From NCBI GenBank assembly GCA_965247435.1, contig OZ252019.1, forward strand, positions 868,001 through 932,000: a stretch of 64,000 nucleotides of DNA, read 5' to 3'. A model generated the notes under the pieces. It was not told where the DNA came from. It saw nothing but the letters and a program-made list of their open reading frames with translations, and made no database searches. The first letter of the stretch is position 1, and the number at the start of each line of letters is the position of its first letter. Positions 53,694 through 63,224 of the stretch are shown here, piece by piece. A program made the position numbers and the translations under genes. This DNA is from Ilyomonas sp965247435 (lineage in GTDB: Bacteria; Bacteroidota; Bacteroidia; Chitinophagales; Chitinophagaceae).

Positions 53694-54414
53694 AGATTTA
53701 AATTTAAGGTTAGTGAATTATTTACTCATGGCTACAGAGTATTTCTTCCCGTTCTTTCATGTTGTCCTTTCAGAAGCGGCAACTGTACAACCAGACTGTA
53801 AGTAAACAAAGATATGGCTATAAGGGTAAATCGATATTTATTCAAGGTTAGCCGCTCGGGCAAATTGTAGACATTTCCACGCCGTTGTCAGGTTAGGAGT
53901 GGCGATGGCCTTCGACATTGACAATATCTTGAGAATATCCTTGGACTGACTGTGCACAACAAGCGTATTGCTGCTAAAGGTGGGGCTCGACGTTGGGGCA
54001 ACCTGCCTTTGCCGGCAGGCAGGTCGGCTGCAGTTCGCTATTTGGCTTTTTGTTTTACTTTCATCAACAATTTTTCAATGAACTTCGGTTGCCAGGCGGA
54101 GGTTTTAAATTCCCACCATCGGCAATAGTTTTTCGTTATGTGCAAGGCTAACACGACACTCCCTGAAAATTATACATGTCACTTTTATACTTTTCGTCCT
54201 ATTCTTACCTGTCTGCCGGTAAAGGCAGTTTTTACTCTTTTCCGATTAATACCTGCCCCGACAAGCAAGTAAAAAGAGAAATAACATTAAAAATGATCCT
54301 TTCTAATAATTACCGTCAAAAAGACGCTAACATTCACAAAGTTTCCCCATCTCTTACTTTCTGTAAGCCATTATCTTCCTTTCTTCGTGGTTCAAACAGT
54401 TTACAAATAAATTC
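53694..54414. other. gene-free region upstream of ackA
   Basis: These 721 bp contain an attC-like element at 53953-54144 listed separately. Left of it a frame ending TGA at about 53950 (VRLGVAMAFDIDNILRISLD) may be the tail of a decayed gene. Right of it, short repeats ACCTGTCTGCCGGTAAAGG (near 54207) and a frame at 54176-54418 show no protein-like features. The ackA promoter must be here. Confidence 0.5.
53953..54144. repeat. attC-like element, about 192 bp
   Basis: TGCACAAC (53953-53960) pairs with GTTATGTGCA (54135-54144), GTATTGC (53965-53971) with GCAATAG (54122-54128), and GGTGGG (53979-53984) with CCCACC (54112-54117). Its opening GCACAACAAGCGTATTGC matches the opening of the element at 49539. 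An inner REP-like palindrome ACCTGCC...GGCAGGT lies at 54001-54024. Confidence 0.6.
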
Positions 54415-55623
54415 ATGAACATTTTTGTAGTCAACTCCGGCAGCAGTTCTCTCAAATACCAGTTGTTCCGGATGCCTGCTCCGGAGCCGCTCTGCACCGG
54501 TTTAATTGAAAGAATCGGGGAAGAAAATGCGGTTATAAAACACACGTCTTTCATCAATAATAAAAAAGAAGTAACAGAACGGACACTCAGCATTCCTAAC
54601 CATGAGGCCGGCCTGCAACAGGCGGTTGCTTTGCTTACAGACAAGGAGCAGGGCGTTATAAAAAGCAGCGATGCCGTTGACGTAGTAGGGCACCGCGTAG
54701 TACATGGCGGCGAACGCTTTGCAGCTACTATGTTAATAACCGAAGGCGTAAAAGAAGACATCCGAAAACTGTTTTCTTTAGCGCCCCTGCACAACCCGGC
54801 CAACTATACCGGCATCGAAGTAGCAGAGAAAATCTTCACCAAAGCAAGACAGGTAGCGGTCTTCGATACCGCCTTTCACCAGTCCATGCCGGAACATGCA
54901 TTCCGCTATGCAGTGCCTGAGCGGCTCTATACGGCTATGGGTATCCGTGCATATGGCTTTCATGGCACCAGCCACAAGTATGTAACGGAACAGGCGGCGC
55001 AGTATTTAAACAATCCGGCTGCAAAACTTATCAGCATTCATCTCGGCAATGGTTGCAGCATCGCAGCGGTGCAGGAAGGCAAATCCATAGATACCAGTAT
55101 GGGCTTCGGGCCTTTGAGCGGACTGGTAATGGGCAGCCGCAGCGGCGATATAGATCCGTCGGTAATTTTTCACCTCCTTGAAAAAGAAAATTTTACGGCT
55201 CCGGAAGTAAATGATTTGCTGAACAAAGAGAGCGGTATGCTGGGGCTGACCGGCTTCAGCGATATGCGCGATGTAAACAAAGCAGTTGCCGGCGGAGATA
55301 CGAATGCGGCGCTTGCCTGCGAGATATATGCTTACCGGGCGCGCAAATACATCGGTGCGTACGCCGCCGCGATGGGTGGCCTTGATGCCATTATTTTTAC
55401 GGGCGGTGTTGGTGAAAATGATGGGAAGATGCGGGCGCGCATTTGCCGTAATCTTTTATTTTTAGGCATCACTGTTAACGAACAAAGAAACGATACGCCT
55501 TCCGGCGGCATTCGCGAGATTAATGCAGCGAATGCCCCGGTAAAAATATTGGTAATACCAACCAACGAAGAACTGGAGATTGCAAAGCAGTGCTTTCAAC
55601 TGTTATCAGGTACACATGCATAA
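54415..55623 (+). CDS. ackA: acetate kinase
   Basis: This 402-residue cytoplasmic enzyme makes ATP and acetate from acetyl phosphate. All family motifs are present: VNSGSSSLKYQLF at the N-terminus, HRVVHGGERF near 90, VFDTAFHQSMP near 146, FHGTSHKYV near 180, HLGNGCSIAAV near 205, and FTGGVGEND near 325. It completes the acetyl-CoA to acetate pathway with pta, from which it is separated by accessory DNA. It is followed 87 bp later by cbpA. Confidence 0.96.
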   Translation: MNIFVVNSGSSSLKYQLFRMPAPEPLCTGLIERIGEENAVIKHTSFINNKKEVTERTLSIPNHEAGLQQAVALLTDKEQGVIKSSDAVDVVGHRVVHGGERFAATMLITEGVKEDIRKLFSLAPLHNPANYTGIEVAEKIFTKARQVAVFDTAFHQSMPEHAFRYAVPERLYTAMGIRAYGFHGTSHKYVTEQAAQYLNNPAAKLISIHLGNGCSIAAVQEGKSIDTSMGFGPLSGLVMGSRSGDIDPSVIFHLLEKENFTAPEVNDLLNKESGMLGLTGFSDMRDVNKAVAGGDTNAALACEIYAYRARKYIGAYAAAMGGLDAIIFTGGVGENDGKMRARICRNLLFLGITVNEQRNDTPSGGIREINAANAPVKILVIPTNEELEIAKQCFQLLSGTHA

Positions 55624-55710
55624 AGGACGCTTCACAAAAGAAGCGGCGTATTCGTCCGGGAAAAAAATGTTGCCCTCCGTTTGTAGAAATGAACAGAACT
55701 TTACAGTGTT

Positions 55711-56592
55711 ATGGCATTCATAGATTATTACAAAACATTAGGTTTATCCAAAGATGCTTCGGAAGAAGACATCAAAAAAGCATACCGTAAGCTGGCGAGG
55801 AAATACCATCCCGATCTTAACCCGAACGACAAGGAAGCGAACAAGAAATTTCAGGAGATTAATGAAGCGAATGAAGTACTGACCGATGCAGAGAAGCGCA
55901 AAAAGTACGATGCTTATGGCGAGAACTGGCAACATGCAGATCAGTTTGAAAATGCACGCCGTCCGCAGTCTTCCGGCGGCAGGCAGCAGCCATACGAACC
56001 GGATTTTACAGATGACGAAGGCAGTTTCTCCGATTTTTTTGAATCGCTTTTTGGTAATAATATGAAAAGCAGGAAAGGCGCGAAATTTCGCGGGCAGGAT
56101 TATAATGCGGAGCTTCAGCTAAGTCTCCGCGAAGCTTCTCTTACCCATAAGCGGACGCTCACCATCAACGGCAGAAACGTACGCATCACCGTACCTGCGG
56201 GTATTGCCGGCGGGCAGGTGATAAAACTAAAAGAGCATGGCGCTCCGGGCGAAAACGGCGGCCCGGCCGGCGATTTATACATCACTTTTACCATTGCGGA
56301 TGATCCTGATTTTAAAAGAATAGGCAACGATTTATATACAACCGTGCCGCTGGATGTTTACACAGCAGTATTGGGCGGAGAAATAACCGTGGATACCCTC
56401 AGCGGAAAAGTAAAATTGAAAATAAATCCGGAAACGCAGAACGGCACTAAAACAAGGCTGAAGGGAAAGGGCTTCCCGGTATATAAAAAAGAAAATGAGT
56501 TTGGCGATCTGATCATCACGTATTCGATAAAAATACCGACCGGGCTTTCCGAAAAGCAAAAAGCATTGTTCCGGGAACTATCACAGTCTTAA
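55711..56592 (+). CDS. cbpA: DnaJ-type co-chaperone (CbpA-like)
   Basis: The protein has 293 residues. A J-domain occupies about 3-70 with HPD in KYHPDLNPNDKEA, which stimulates the DnaK ATPase. A Gly/Phe-poor linker follows, then the C-terminal substrate-binding domains (LQLSLREASLTHKRTL, GAPGENGGPAGDLYI, LKGKGFPVYK). The zinc-finger domain of DnaJ is absent, which places it with CbpA. It is 17 bp upstream of cbpM. Confidence 0.93.
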   Translation: MAFIDYYKTLGLSKDASEEDIKKAYRKLARKYHPDLNPNDKEANKKFQEINEANEVLTDAEKRKKYDAYGENWQHADQFENARRPQSSGGRQQPYEPDFTDDEGSFSDFFESLFGNNMKSRKGAKFRGQDYNAELQLSLREASLTHKRTLTINGRNVRITVPAGIAGGQVIKLKEHGAPGENGGPAGDLYITFTIADDPDFKRIGNDLYTTVPLDVYTAVLGGEITVDTLSGKVKLKINPETQNGTKTRLKGKGFPVYKKENEFGDLIITYSIKIPTGLSEKQKALFRELSQS

Positions 56593-56609
56593 TCTTTTAA
56601 AATTGTTGT

Positions 56610-56906
56610 ATGCAGGAAGATTTGATACAGGCAGAAGAATACGCCAAGCAGTCTCAAACAGATATTACGTTTATCAACCTGCTGAACGAATATGGATTGA
56701 TAGAGATAACCATGATGGAAAATATACAATTTATACCCATGCAGCAGTTGCCGGTATTGGAAAAATATACCCGGCTGCATTACGAACTCGATATCAACCT
56801 CGAAGGCATTGAAGCCATCAGTCATTTATTACAGAAAATAAATACCCTGCAGGGTGAAATAGATAACCTGAAAAACAGGGTACGCCTGTACGAGCCGCTT
56901 TGGTAA
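56610..56906 (+). CDS. cbpM: chaperone modulator CbpM
   Basis: This 98-residue MerR-like modulator binds the J-domain of CbpA and inhibits it. Sequence features fit: FINLLNEYGLIEI near 21-33 and LHYELDINLEGIEAISHLLQKI near 56-77 (split by its turn), followed by a short coiled coil (LQGEIDNLKNRV). It ends just before a strong palindromic terminator and forms an operon with cbpA. Confidence 0.9.
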   Translation: MQEDLIQAEEYAKQSQTDITFINLLNEYGLIEITMMENIQFIPMQQLPVLEKYTRLHYELDINLEGIEAISHLLQKINTLQGEIDNLKNRVRLYEPLW

Positions 56907-56954
56907 TTTGTATTATCTCTCCATTTATTTTTTATCACGAACAGCATAAAAAAG

Positions 56955-56978
56955 CCAGCCCGCTAATTAGCGGGCTGG
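56955..56978. terminator. 24-bp perfect palindrome, bidirectional terminator
   Basis: The 24 bases from 56955 to 56978 (starting CCAGCCCGCTAATT and ending AGCGGGCTGG) are self-complementary. It lies between the convergent cbpM and T9SS protein genes, flanked by A- and T-rich bases on both sides, so it probably ends both transcripts. Confidence 0.88.
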
Positions 56979-57005
56979 TTTGTGAAAAACAACTGATCCT
57001 GTTTA

Positions 57006-59738
57006 TTATTCTTTCACGAGTTTAATAATTCGTATCTCCAGTCCATCGGTCACCGTTACCATGTACACGCCTGCGCTCAGGGTAGCAACCGGAAGGTTAA
57101 TGTCCATGCCCTGCGTAGCTTGCGACTTCCATAATACCCTGCCCGCCATATCGGCAAGTGTTGCGGTTACCGGTTGTAAAGCACCGGTTACATGTATGGT
57201 GGCTTTTCCTGCTGCCGGGTTAGGATAAACTAACGCAGTAAACGCACCTTGCATCTTCAGGTTAATGCCGGTATTGTCTGCAACCGGGCCGGCGGTGGTT
57301 TTAAAGTTAGTGCCGTTGGTATACCCGCTCTTTGGCGTGGTACAAACCGTTTGCACCCGCCAGTTGTAGGTCGTGTTGGCGGTAAGACCGGTGACGGTAG
57401 TGCTGGTGCCCGTTGCAACAACGGTTGTCCAGGTGGTGGTACCCGATTTTTTGTACTCCACATTGTACTTCGTAGCGCAGGGCACGCCCGTCCAGCCAAG
57501 GGTAGCCGAAGAAGCGGTGATGCCGCTGGCAACAAGGCCGGTCGGGTTGGCACAGGTCTGATACGTAACAACCGTAGTATCCGATGTTACATTACCACAT
57601 GCGGAAGGTTCCGTTACATAATACGAACCGGCTGCAGTTACCGTTATCTTTTGCGTGGTCGCGCCGGTGCTCCACAGGTAGCTGCTGCCGGCAGAAGCGG
57701 TTAATGTAATTTTTTTGCCTGCACATACATTGGTGACGGAACCGGAGGCTGTAATGGTTGGTTTGGGACAAGAACTGATCGTAACCACTACCGGTGCCGA
57801 AGTACCGGAACAACCAGTGCCGTTGGTGACCGTTACGGTGTAGCTGCCTGCTGCTGTTGCATTGATGCTTTGCGTGGTCGCGCCGGTGCTCCATAGGTAG
57901 GCGGCATAGGTATCGTTCGTAGTGATCGTAACGTTGCCACCCGCCGGTATGCTCACCGTACCGGAAGGTGTGGTGGTTGGTGTTGGGTTGGCAACGACAG
58001 TAACAGTCGTGGCTGCAGAAGTACCAGAGCAGCCGCTGCTGCTGGTCACGGCTACGGTATAGTTACCTGCAGCGCTTACGGTAATGGTTTGCGTTGTCGC
58101 GCCGGTACTCCATGCATAGCTGCTATAGCCTGCGCCCGCGTCTAACGTAACACTGCTTCCGGAGCAGATTGTGGTAGCGCCGGAAGGCGTAATAACCGGT
58201 GCCGGTTTAGGATTAACCGTTACGGCTGTTGCTGCCGAAGTAGCGCTACAACCATTGCTGTTGGCAACCGTTACGGTATAGCTGCCGCTTGCACTCACGG
58301 TAATGCTCTGCGTGGTTGCGCCGGTGCTCCAGGCATAGCTTGCAGCCACACTGGAAGTAAGCGTTACACTTCCACCCTGGCAGAAAGTAGTAGCACCTCC
58401 TGCAGTTATGGTGGGTGTAGGAGGCAATGCACTTACGGTTAGTACATCGGAGCCTGTGATGCCCGTAACCACCGGGTTGGTAGCGCTGACCCGAACCCGG
58501 TAAGCGCTTCCTGCTGTTATACCTGCAGGTAATACGCAGGGAACAATTTTGTTACCCGTGCCGGTAAAGCTGCCGATAATGGTAGGCGACGCAAAGCTTC
58601 CGCTGGCATTGCTCATTTCTACATTAAACACGTTTCCTGCATTGTAGGTACCATTGGCCTGGTAGGAAACCGACAGGGCATCTTTCTCACAAAGCGACTT
58701 CTTCGTAATGCTGTTAACTACAACAGACGGGTTAGCAACTGCCGCAGACACCGTGAACGCAAATACATTATCAAGGCTCCACGCATTGTTTACATCTTTG
58801 GATCGGATGAATAAGTTATGATTACCCGCCGTTAAACCGGAAATATTCACCGGCATACTGTAGTTGCTGATGTTTGTAACATTATTGATAGCCACCGGTA
58901 CGCCATTGCCATAGCCGGGATCGGTATCAAAATAATATTCAACAACTTTTAAGTTGGGTACCGCAGCACTGTCCTGGTGTGAAGGTTTTACAAACAACCA
59001 TTTATTGTCTAAGCTCCACGCGCCGTTTGCATCTTTAGCGCGGATACCCACCAGGTGCACGCCGGAAGCTAATGTGGCTGGGTCAATATTGACAGTAAGG
59101 TTGGCAAAATCGGTACCGGCGCCGATGCTTACATTGGTGGCACTGCCGTAACCCGGATCGGTATCAATATAATATTCCACAGTAGTTAAATTGGGTAACG
59201 TATTGGAGTTGCTGTAAGGTTTTACAAAGAGCCATTTGTTATCCAAACTCCAGGCACCATTCGCATCTTTTGCCCTGATTCCAAATACATGCACGCCGGC
59301 GGAGAGTGTAGCCGGGTCTATATTTACAGCCAGGTTGGCAAAATTATTCCCGGTGCCGATGCTTACACTGGTAGCATTGCCATAGCCGGGATCGGTATCA
59401 AGATAATATTCTATCCTGCTTACATTGGGTATGGCAACCGAGTTATTGTAGGGTTTTACAAACAGCCACTTGTTATCAAGACTCCAGGCGTTATTGGCAT
59501 CTTTAGCGCGGATGCCTAACACATGCACGCCGGCGCTGAGGGTGACGGGGTCAATATTGATGGCGATATTGCTGAGATTGGTAGCGCCCGGCGAAAAGGA
59601 AATAGCCGTAGCACTGCCATAGCCGGGGTCGGTATCTAAATAATACTCTACCCTCGTAAGCGCCGGTTGTGCTGCAAGGCACAAAGCCCACAGCAAAGCC
59701 AGGCAGCAGCCCGCAAAGCGTTTTATAATAGGATTCAT
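57006..59738 (-). CDS. large repetitive T9SS surface protein
   Basis: The ATG at 59738 gives 910 residues with a signal peptide ending near LAAQ. Four tandem repeats of about 79 residues follow, each beginning V/I-EYY-x-DTDPGYG and ending NAWSLDN or GAWSLDNKWLFVKP. After about 340 come several Ig-like repeats of about 80 residues with YAWSTGATTQ-type cores and GSYTVTV ends, then a fibronectin type III domain (LTANTTYNWRVQTV). The last about 80 residues form a type A T9SS sorting domain (VYPNPAAGKATIHV). It is probably a secreted or surface-attached adhesion-like protein. The repeats are close enough to recombine. Confidence 0.88.
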   Translation of the reverse strand: MNPIIKRFAGCCLALLWALCLAAQPALTRVEYYLDTDPGYGSATAISFSPGATNLSNIAINIDPVTLSAGVHVLGIRAKDANNAWSLDNKWLFVKPYNNSVAIPNVSRIEYYLDTDPGYGNATSVSIGTGNNFANLAVNIDPATLSAGVHVFGIRAKDANGAWSLDNKWLFVKPYSNSNTLPNLTTVEYYIDTDPGYGSATNVSIGAGTDFANLTVNIDPATLASGVHLVGIRAKDANGAWSLDNKWLFVKPSHQDSAAVPNLKVVEYYFDTDPGYGNGVPVAINNVTNISNYSMPVNISGLTAGNHNLFIRSKDVNNAWSLDNVFAFTVSAAVANPSVVVNSITKKSLCEKDALSVSYQANGTYNAGNVFNVEMSNASGSFASPTIIGSFTGTGNKIVPCVLPAGITAGSAYRVRVSATNPVVTGITGSDVLTVSALPPTPTITAGGATTFCQGGSVTLTSSVAASYAWSTGATTQSITVSASGSYTVTVANSNGCSATSAATAVTVNPKPAPVITPSGATTICSGSSVTLDAGAGYSSYAWSTGATTQTITVSAAGNYTVAVTSSSGCSGTSAATTVTVVANPTPTTTPSGTVSIPAGGNVTITTNDTYAAYLWSTGATTQSINATAAGSYTVTVTNGTGCSGTSAPVVVTISSCPKPTITASGSVTNVCAGKKITLTASAGSSYLWSTGATTQKITVTAAGSYYVTEPSACGNVTSDTTVVTYQTCANPTGLVASGITASSATLGWTGVPCATKYNVEYKKSGTTTWTTVVATGTSTTVTGLTANTTYNWRVQTVCTTPKSGYTNGTNFKTTAGPVADNTGINLKMQGAFTALVYPNPAAGKATIHVTGALQPVTATLADMAGRVLWKSQATQGMDINLPVATLSAGVYMVTVTDGLEIRIIKLVKE

Positions 59739-59844
59739 ACAATTTGTTTGTGTAGTTAAGAGAAGTTGCAGAGTAATTGGCAATAGATTTCAGGCAAGTA
59801 CAAGCATTTGGTTTTATAAGGCTTATACCCGGAAACACACAACG

Positions 59845-60852
59845 CTAATTATTGCTTCGTACACTAAAGGTGATTGTATAAGGGTTGGTGCTGGTAGTAG
59901 TGGAAGGAGCGGTTAATTTATAAAATGCAGGAATGGCCGGGATGCCGCTCAGCCGGTAAGGGTTGGTGCCGCCATAGATACCACAATCGGTGCCGCCAAC
60001 GCCTGTGCCGATTGCTGCACTGCCCGCTTTTAACACCCAAAGGCCATCATCGCTGTACGTACCCTGGGTAGGATATCCTACAAACAAATTATTAATAACA
60101 GAAGGGTCTAAATTCTGATTGCCATTGTTATTAGGTAAAGCAATGTAGTTATTATCCTGGATATTATTCTGATAAGTAGCTGCCGCAGAATTAGTACGAT
60201 AATACATAAAAACATTGTTTTGGCATACAAGATTGGCGTTCCCGAAATCTATAACATAACCAGGTTGGCAAATGTTATTGGTAAACAGGCAGCTTTGGGA
60301 GCCATTGATTTTCATATTAAATGAGTTAATTACGCAATTACTTATTAACCAATTTGTAATTGAACCTCCATACACATTGCCGTTAAAAGTTAAAATAGTA
60401 CTCTGTGTTACCTGCCAGTTATTATAGGTTTTATTATTAAGCGTGATAGTAACATAACAACGACTTACAATAATGCCTGCAATACTAGCATTTGTATTTA
60501 CAGTTAAACTTAAACCATCAATGCCTGTAAAAATGCAGTTGTCACTGCCGGTAGCGAGTGTAATATTTACGGTATTGGTACCGGTAATAACCTGCAAGTT
60601 TGGGTTTTGGTCTGTCAGGTAGCCGTAACTGATTAGTACAATTTTTTTGGTGAATGTTGCCGTCCAGTTTCCTGGGTATAACAAAATGGTATCTCCTGCT
60701 GCGCTTGCGGTATGGGCAGCAGCAAGGTCGCTGTAATCGGTGTTGGTTACGGGTGTACCAAAATAGCCTACGCGGCGTATTTTAGCGTTTGCACTATCAG
60801 TTACACAAATTACTAAAGCTGCTACAGCAGCGAGGGTGAAGATCTTTTTCAT
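59845..60852 (-). CDS. secreted beta-helix-type hypothetical protein
   Basis: This 335-residue protein has a signal peptide ending near ANAK at about 23. It is rich in Asn, Thr and Ile, with short strand-turn units (LSLTVNTNASIAGIIVSRCYV, TYNNWQVTQSTILTFNG, ITNWLISNCVINS, split by turns) that suggest a right-handed beta-helix. The final segment ends STNPYTITFSVRSNN. No catalytic residues are recognised. It lies 106 bp upstream of the T9SS protein in the same direction and may be co-expressed. Confidence 0.7.
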   Translation of the reverse strand: MKKIFTLAAVAALVICVTDSANAKIRRVGYFGTPVTNTDYSDLAAAHTASAAGDTILLYPGNWTATFTKKIVLISYGYLTDQNPNLQVITGTNTVNITLATGSDNCIFTGIDGLSLTVNTNASIAGIIVSRCYVTITLNNKTYNNWQVTQSTILTFNGNVYGGSITNWLISNCVINSFNMKINGSQSCLFTNNICQPGYVIDFGNANLVCQNNVFMYYRTNSAAATYQNNIQDNNYIALPNNNGNQNLDPSVINNLFVGYPTQGTYSDDGLWVLKAGSAAIGTGVGGTDCGIYGGTNPYRLSGIPAIPAFYKLTAPSTTTSTNPYTITFSVRSNN

Positions 60853-61449
60853 AAAAGGCTTGTTTGTTTTAATTGGCGCCTACTCTATTTACCCTTTTCG
60901 GCTTACGGGTTTCAAAAAATAGTTGAGCTATGAAGAAAGCAGCGATTGAAATAATTGAAGTAATTTCTTAGTGCGGTTGTATGCCCGGTGCTATTGGTAT
61001 ATGCAATAAAAAGGATTGTTACACTGCTGCTGTGCGGTAACTCTCCGGTATGATTCCCTGAAATTGCCTGTTGTAAGTCCTGTGCTGATGATCGTTGTAA
61101 AATGCAGTGTTTCGGCAAATGAAACAACGGGAAATTCCTCCCTCCTGTACCGTGTTTTTACGGTACCCTGGTTTCTGGTATTGATATTTATTCTCTCAGG
61201 TCAGGGTCAGCTTTCTAAAATAAATACGTTTACGCAGAAGTCAAATATAATAAGTCTGTGTCAAAATTTTTTAGAATAAATATAAATACTCTTTGCCTGC
61301 CGCAGCGGTTTCAAAGAATAACTGCTAAAAACTTGGTTCCTGAATAGATGCCACTTCATCACCCGGGGCAGTAACTTCCTTACTTCCGTTACAAGGTGGC
61401 ATTAAATTAGTGCTGGTAGGTACATCACTATCGTAACCAAGCATTTATT
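60853..61449. other. gene-free region between divergent beta-helix and mlaE genes
   Basis: This stretch of 597 bp has no convincing gene. A weak inverted repeat (ATGCCAC near 61349 and GGTGGCAT near 61395) lies before mlaE. It holds the promoters of both neighbours. Confidence 0.5.
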
Positions 61450-62259
61450 ATGAAGCCCGACTCAGAAAATGCGCCTTCGCTGCCTTCCAAAAAATACGTA
61501 TTGTCTAAAAAAGCAGATGAATTTTTCTCAGACATTTACTATGTTTATAAATTCATTGCCCGCTTTTTTAAAGAAGCGTTCGTGCCGCCGTATGAAGGCA
61601 AGGAAATCATCCGGCAATGTTTTGAGGTGGGCTATAAATCACTGCCGCTGATATCCTTAACCGGCTTTATCACCGGCCTTGTTTTTACCAAGCAGTCGCG
61701 GCCTTCCTTAGCCACGTTCGGCGCAAGTTCCTGGTTGCCTTCTTTAATATCAATCGCTATAATCCGTGCGCTCGCGCCACTGGTTACGGCGCTGATTGCC
61801 GCCGGGAAAGTAGGCTCTAATATGGGCGCCGAGTTAGGCTCGATGAAAGTAACGGAACAGATAGATGCGATGGAAGTATCGGCTACCAACCCGTTTAAAT
61901 TTCTGGTGGTCAGCAGGGTGCTGGCGACTACGCTGATGTTGCCCATACTGATGATGTATTCCGGGTTTGTAGGTATGATGGGATCGTTCCTCAATGTGTA
62001 TGCAAATGAGCAGACCAGCATGAGTGCTTATTTTCAAAGTGCCTTCAGTACTATCTCTTTTCTCGATATCAGTTCTTCTGTTTTCAAATCTGTACTCTAT
62101 GGTTTCACTATCGGTATTGCCGGCTGCTACCAGGGGTATAATGCGCAGAATGGTACGCAGGGCGTGGGCAAAGCCGCAAATTCGGCAGTAGTAATTTCTA
62201 TGTTTTTTGTGTTTCTCGAAGAGATGGTAGTGGTGCAGTTTGTGAATGCGATACGATGA
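61450..62259 (+). CDS. mlaE: MlaE-family ABC transporter permease
   Basis: This 269-residue inner-membrane protein has about five or six helices. The core GKVGSNMGAELGSMKVTEQIDAMEV (about 118-142, split by its turn) is the signature of MlaE/YrbE permeases, which move phospholipids between the membranes. The ATPase and the MCE-domain protein are encoded directly downstream, so the set forms an Mla-like complex. No MlaB-like STAS gene is seen in the window. Confidence 0.93.
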   Translation: MKPDSENAPSLPSKKYVLSKKADEFFSDIYYVYKFIARFFKEAFVPPYEGKEIIRQCFEVGYKSLPLISLTGFITGLVFTKQSRPSLATFGASSWLPSLISIAIIRALAPLVTALIAAGKVGSNMGAELGSMKVTEQIDAMEVSATNPFKFLVVSRVLATTLMLPILMMYSGFVGMMGSFLNVYANEQTSMSAYFQSAFSTISFLDISSSVFKSVLYGFTIGIAGCYQGYNAQNGTQGVGKAANSAVVISMFFVFLEEMVVVQFVNAIR

Positions 62260-62418
62260 CTGTTGTAAATAGTTAATTGTGAATAGTCGATTGTAAAGAG
62301 CAAGGATTGAGGCGGTACGGTTTGAAGATCCGATGGTAAGTTTTTTAACCGTATTGAATGCCCGCAACCCGTGGTTTAAGGCAGACAGCTAAAAACCTGC
62401 AGTTTTAAAAAAAGAATA

Positions 62419-63180
62419 ATGGAAGAAGAGGCAGTCATACACATCCGCAACCTGAAGAAGGCCTTTGGAAGTCTTACCGTGCTTAATGGTGTTGATATTG
62501 ATGTGTTCCAGGGCGAGAACGTAGTAGTGCTGGGCCGCTCCGGCACCGGCAAATCGGTACTGATAAAAATAATCTCCGGCCTGCTGAAGCCCGACAGCGG
62601 CACCGTAAGAGTGTTAGGCGAAGAGGTAGATACGTTAAGCGCGGCAGCCCTGCAGGCCTTGCGACTGCGCCTTGGCTTTTCTTTTCAGAACAGTGCTTTG
62701 TACGATAGTATGTCGGTACGCGAAAACCTGGAGTTCCCGCTGGTGCGCAACAAAAGAAACCTGAGCCGGAAGGAAATAGATACTGCGGTGGAAGAAGTGC
62801 TCGAAGGCGTTGGCCTTTTGCAGGCGATTAATCAGTTGCCATCCGAATTATCGGGCGGCCAGCGCAAACGCATCGGCATCGCCCGCACGCTTATCTTAAA
62901 GCCCGATATTATGCTGTACGATGAACCTACCGCCGGCCTCGACCCCATCACCAGCATCGAGATCAATAACCTGATTAATAAAGTGCGGGAGCAGTACAAT
63001 ACCAGCGCTATTGTAATTACGCACGATCTTACCTGCGCTAAAACAACCGGCAACCGGCTGGCGATGCTGCTCGATGGCAGGTTTTTAACACAGGGCACTT
63101 TTGAAGAAGTGTTTGAAGCAGCGGATGAGCGGGTGAAAAGCTTTTATAACTACAACTTTACAAACGATAAAGTAAGCTGA
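62419..63180 (+). CDS. mlaF: MlaF-family ABC transporter ATPase
   Basis: This 253-residue ATPase powers the MlaE permease. Walker A GRSGTGKS lies at about 39-46, the ABC signature LSGGQRKR at about 143-150, and Walker B IMLYDEPTAGLDP at about 164-176. A switch His (VITHDL) follows. The spacer to mlaE is 159 bp and contains near-repeated AGTTAATTGTGAATAGT sequences of no clear function. Confidence 0.94.
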   Translation: MEEEAVIHIRNLKKAFGSLTVLNGVDIDVFQGENVVVLGRSGTGKSVLIKIISGLLKPDSGTVRVLGEEVDTLSAAALQALRLRLGFSFQNSALYDSMSVRENLEFPLVRNKRNLSRKEIDTAVEEVLEGVGLLQAINQLPSELSGGQRKRIGIARTLILKPDIMLYDEPTAGLDPITSIEINNLINKVREQYNTSAIVITHDLTCAKTTGNRLAMLLDGRFLTQGTFEEVFEAADERVKSFYNYNFTNDKVS

Positions 63181-63224
63181 TTAAATTATCAAACCACACT
63201 TTTAAATGCATTAATGAATAGAAT

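Noticed and set aside
54176..54418. 80-codon frame just before ackA
   Set aside because: Overlaps the ackA start, has mixed composition and covers repeat fragments; likely chance.
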